Source of the DNA: Echinococcus granulosus
Lineage: Eukaryota; Platyhelminthes; Cestoda; Cyclophyllidea; Taeniidae
Reading direction: 5' to 3'
DNA: 64,000 nt
Assembly: GCF_000524195.1 (NCBI RefSeq)
Contig: NW_020170386.1
Location: 1,016,105 to 1,080,104 of the forward strand
The notes beneath the pieces are model-generated. The model had not been told where the DNA came from and did no database searches. It saw only the letters and a list, made by a program, of their open reading frames with translations. Positions 63,101 to 64,000 of the stretch are shown in pieces. Position 1 is the first letter of the stretch, and each line of letters opens with the position of its first letter. The position numbers and the translations under genes are program-made.

Positions 63101-63310
63101 GGACGTGCACAGTGGCCTACTGCCCGACGGAACCGGGCACATACCTGGTGAATGTGCGTTACGCTGACCAACACGTGCCTGGCAGTCCCTTCACCGTGCA
63201 TGTGGGCGGCGAGGCCTCGCAGCGCATGGTCCAGCGCATCGTCCGCAGTCGACAAGCCTTTGAGGCTACGCAGGTCGGCAACGAGTGTGCGCTCACTATT
63301 CGCATCCCTG
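45178..63310 (+). CDS. FLN: Filamin, actin-crosslinking protein (3' end beyond the window)
   Basis: Coding exons: 45178-45203, 46360-46721, 46762-46877, 47053-47443, 48013-48131, 48632-48875, 48955-49158, 49531-49839, 49949-50089, 50183-50319, 50398-50518, 50746-50936, 51323-51628, 51697-52066, 52142-52998, 53141-53528, 53657-53830, 54123-54458, 55631-55779, 56661-56969, 57743-58013, 59856-60109, 60215-60238, 60329-60404, 60596-60883, 61529-61702, 61822-61980, 62530-62733, 63029-63310. Phases agree throughout; about 2,327 residues in the window. An acidic N-terminus leads into tandem calponin-homology domains ([47 protein letters not shown]) that bind F-actin. Then come 17 complete filamin Ig repeats plus the start of an 18th, with the usual A-strand GPG and SPF signatures. 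The last ones align in order with human repeats 16-22. Two unusual linkers interrupt the rod. The first exon (ATG 45178, MGFQPVCE, donor GTAAGC) is inferred from phase and promoter position. Intron 4 has a GC donor. In animals filamin links cortical actin to integrins and signalling proteins. Confidence 0.95.
46343..47390 (+). other. Filamin actin-binding domain (CH1 and CH2)
   Basis: Exons 2-4. An acidic leader with [20 protein letters not shown] precedes CH1, whose core includes [19 protein letters not shown] and [14 protein letters not shown]1 ends in exon 3, and CH2 in exon 4 has [20 protein letters not shown] sequence (here [19 protein letters not shown]) and [18 protein letters not shown]. 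Residues match vertebrate filamins closely, so F-actin binding is expected. Confidence 0.93.
47444..48012 (+). other. GC-AG intron in filamin
   Basis: The exon ends GGTCCAG and the intron starts GCAAGT; it ends ATCAAG. The join gives the expected repeat-1 start CGPGLEETGN in frame. AG/GCAAGT is the canonical context for GC-type donors. Confidence 0.8.
49237..49251 (+). other. Possible 15-nt filamin microexon
   Basis: Between CACTTAG and a second GC-type donor (AAAAG/GCAAGT) lie 15 bases whose phase (1 in, 1 out) fits exactly between the exons ending 49158 and starting 49531. It would add five residues (RESAK plus a shared codon). Skipping it also keeps the frame, so it may be alternative or not an exon at all. 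Confidence 0.35.
49531..49839 (+). other. Filamin linker 1: Pro/Ser/Thr-rich insert between repeats 2 and 3
   Basis: One whole exon encodes about 102 residues with no Ig-fold pattern. It starts with a helix-like [20 protein letters not shown], then a disordered part with [14 protein letters not shown] and a second TTPSGQ. It ends directly before repeat 3 ([20 protein letters not shown], which aligns with the start of human repeat 3). Human filamins have no linker at this place. Confidence 0.75.
52381..52998 (+). other. Filamin linker 2: ~205-residue Pro/Gln-rich insert after repeat 7
   Basis: The second part of the 857-bp exon 52142-52998 codes for low-complexity sequence rich in Pro, Gln, Ser and Gly ([53 protein letters not shown]). 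Three short motifs recur: [18 protein letters not shown] and PLLAGPGEY. Ig repeats resume in exon 53141-53528. It acts as a hinge by position, but its site and sequence do not match human hinge 1. Confidence 0.75.
54459..55630 (+). other. 1.2 kb filamin intron with a GT/CA-rich section
   Basis: From GTGAGT to acceptor ACGCAG. The section 55090-55340 is rich in GTGTG/CACAC and GC and is open on both strands, but shows no splice-consistent coding. Confidence 0.7.
58014..59855 (+). other. 1.8 kb filamin intron, nothing nested
   Basis: Donor GTGAGC to acceptor CCAACAG. Contains an ATAATAATAATTATAATAAAA stretch near 58650. No gene or repeat family recognised. Confidence 0.7.
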
Positions 63311-64000
63311 GTACGCCCAGTCCCCCACTTTCATCCCTCTTGCCTTTCTCTCCTCTTGATATTTTATTTTCTTAAGTATCTTCTATTTCATCCATCCGAC
63401 TGGTACCATCACAGGTTAATGTTGCAGCTCTTTTAGCATTATTAATTTTTGTTTGATATTTCGCACTAATGAAAGTTTTAACTTGAGATTTTTTCGTTTG
63501 AAAAATGCAAGTAAACGCCTATTTGGTAAACACTAGCAGTAAATATTTTGTCAGTAAATGTGTTATTTATCCTCCCGTTAAACGAGCCTAATAAATTGGA
63601 ACAAATATGTACACTTTTTCATCAGCAATATTGATGATTTGCGTTGAAACAAACTGAACTGAAAAAGGTAGCACCCGACCGAGTTGTGATTGTGTACTCT
63701 AGCATCAAGCATATTTTTTACAAGCTTCAAACTGAGTAGCCAAGAGGTTTCACCTTCCGTCTAACTTACAATTTGAAGAGCTGAAGTGTTTAGTTAGATG
63801 GGCTATTAATCCTCTCAGAGTGACTTGCCTCATTTGCGCTTAACGCTCGCACTCTCACTTGTGGTGCTAATTTACTTGGCATTGCCATTGTGATGTTTTG
63901 GCGGCATGCGCACTCATACGCGTTATGGTGCTGTGCCATAATAAGAACTTTTTTCCGCCTTTTAGGGACTTGCCTTTAAATGAAGTTTCTTTTGATGTAT
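63311..64000 (+). other. Start of the filamin intron that leaves the window
   Basis: Begins at donor CCTG/GTACGC after the first residues of the repeat equivalent to human repeat 22. No further filamin exon was found before 64000; the remaining repeats and stop must lie to the right. Confidence 0.7.

Noticed and set aside
1..64000. tRNA, rRNA, CRISPR array or bacterial operon
   Set aside because: No cloverleaf-type A/B boxes, ribosomal motifs or regularly spaced repeats were seen; the spliced genes show eukaryotic DNA.

Overview
The window looks like nuclear DNA of a metazoan with AT-rich intergenic and intronic sequence and genes cut by GT-AG introns (one confident GC-AG intron). The protein set (filamin, RAP1, RECQ1, C2H2 factor, a PH/PTB-like orphan, a short peptide precursor) and the ~195 bp solo LTRs fit a parasitic flatworm, most likely a cestode. 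That placement is an inference; no ribosomal or mitochondrial marker is present.

Layout. 0-2.6 kb: two solo LTRs in opposite orientation, otherwise no genes. 2.8-3.5 kb (+): a single-exon 247-residue protein with a PH/PTB-like fold signature behind a paired CCAAT promoter. 7.5-10.3 kb (-): a two-exon three-finger C2H2 transcription factor with its likely promoter near 11.05 kb. 11-19.5 kb: no gene I can support. 19.58-19.89 kb (-): a 104-residue secreted precursor ending in repeated FW-KR units, a candidate neuropeptide gene and the most interesting small gene here. 20-28 kb: gene-poor. 28.0-28.9 kb (-): the first two coding exons of RAP1. 30.4-32.3 kb: a third solo LTR, then a scrambled Ty3/gypsy fragment. 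33.26-34.58 kb (+): a four-exon gene for a 140-residue coiled-coil/basic protein of unknown function. 35.16-41.17 kb (+): complete RECQ1-type helicase in eight exons. 41-45 kb: no gene. 45.18 kb to the right edge (+): filamin, about 29 exons, running from the start codon to the repeat equivalent to human repeat 22; its last exons lie beyond the window.

Most spliced exons here have no start codon and were assembled by reading through donor/acceptor pairs with matching phase and checking continuity against the known families. The genes do not form one pathway. RECQ1 and the small gene before it are close neighbours on one strand; filamin (actin crosslinking) and RAP1 (integrin and adhesion signalling) are functionally related in other animals, but nothing in the sequence links them here.

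The strongest unexplained items are the FW-repeat precursor, two long lineage-specific linkers in filamin, the three solo LTRs with perfect 4-bp target duplications, and closely spaced CCAAT boxes in front of four unrelated genes.
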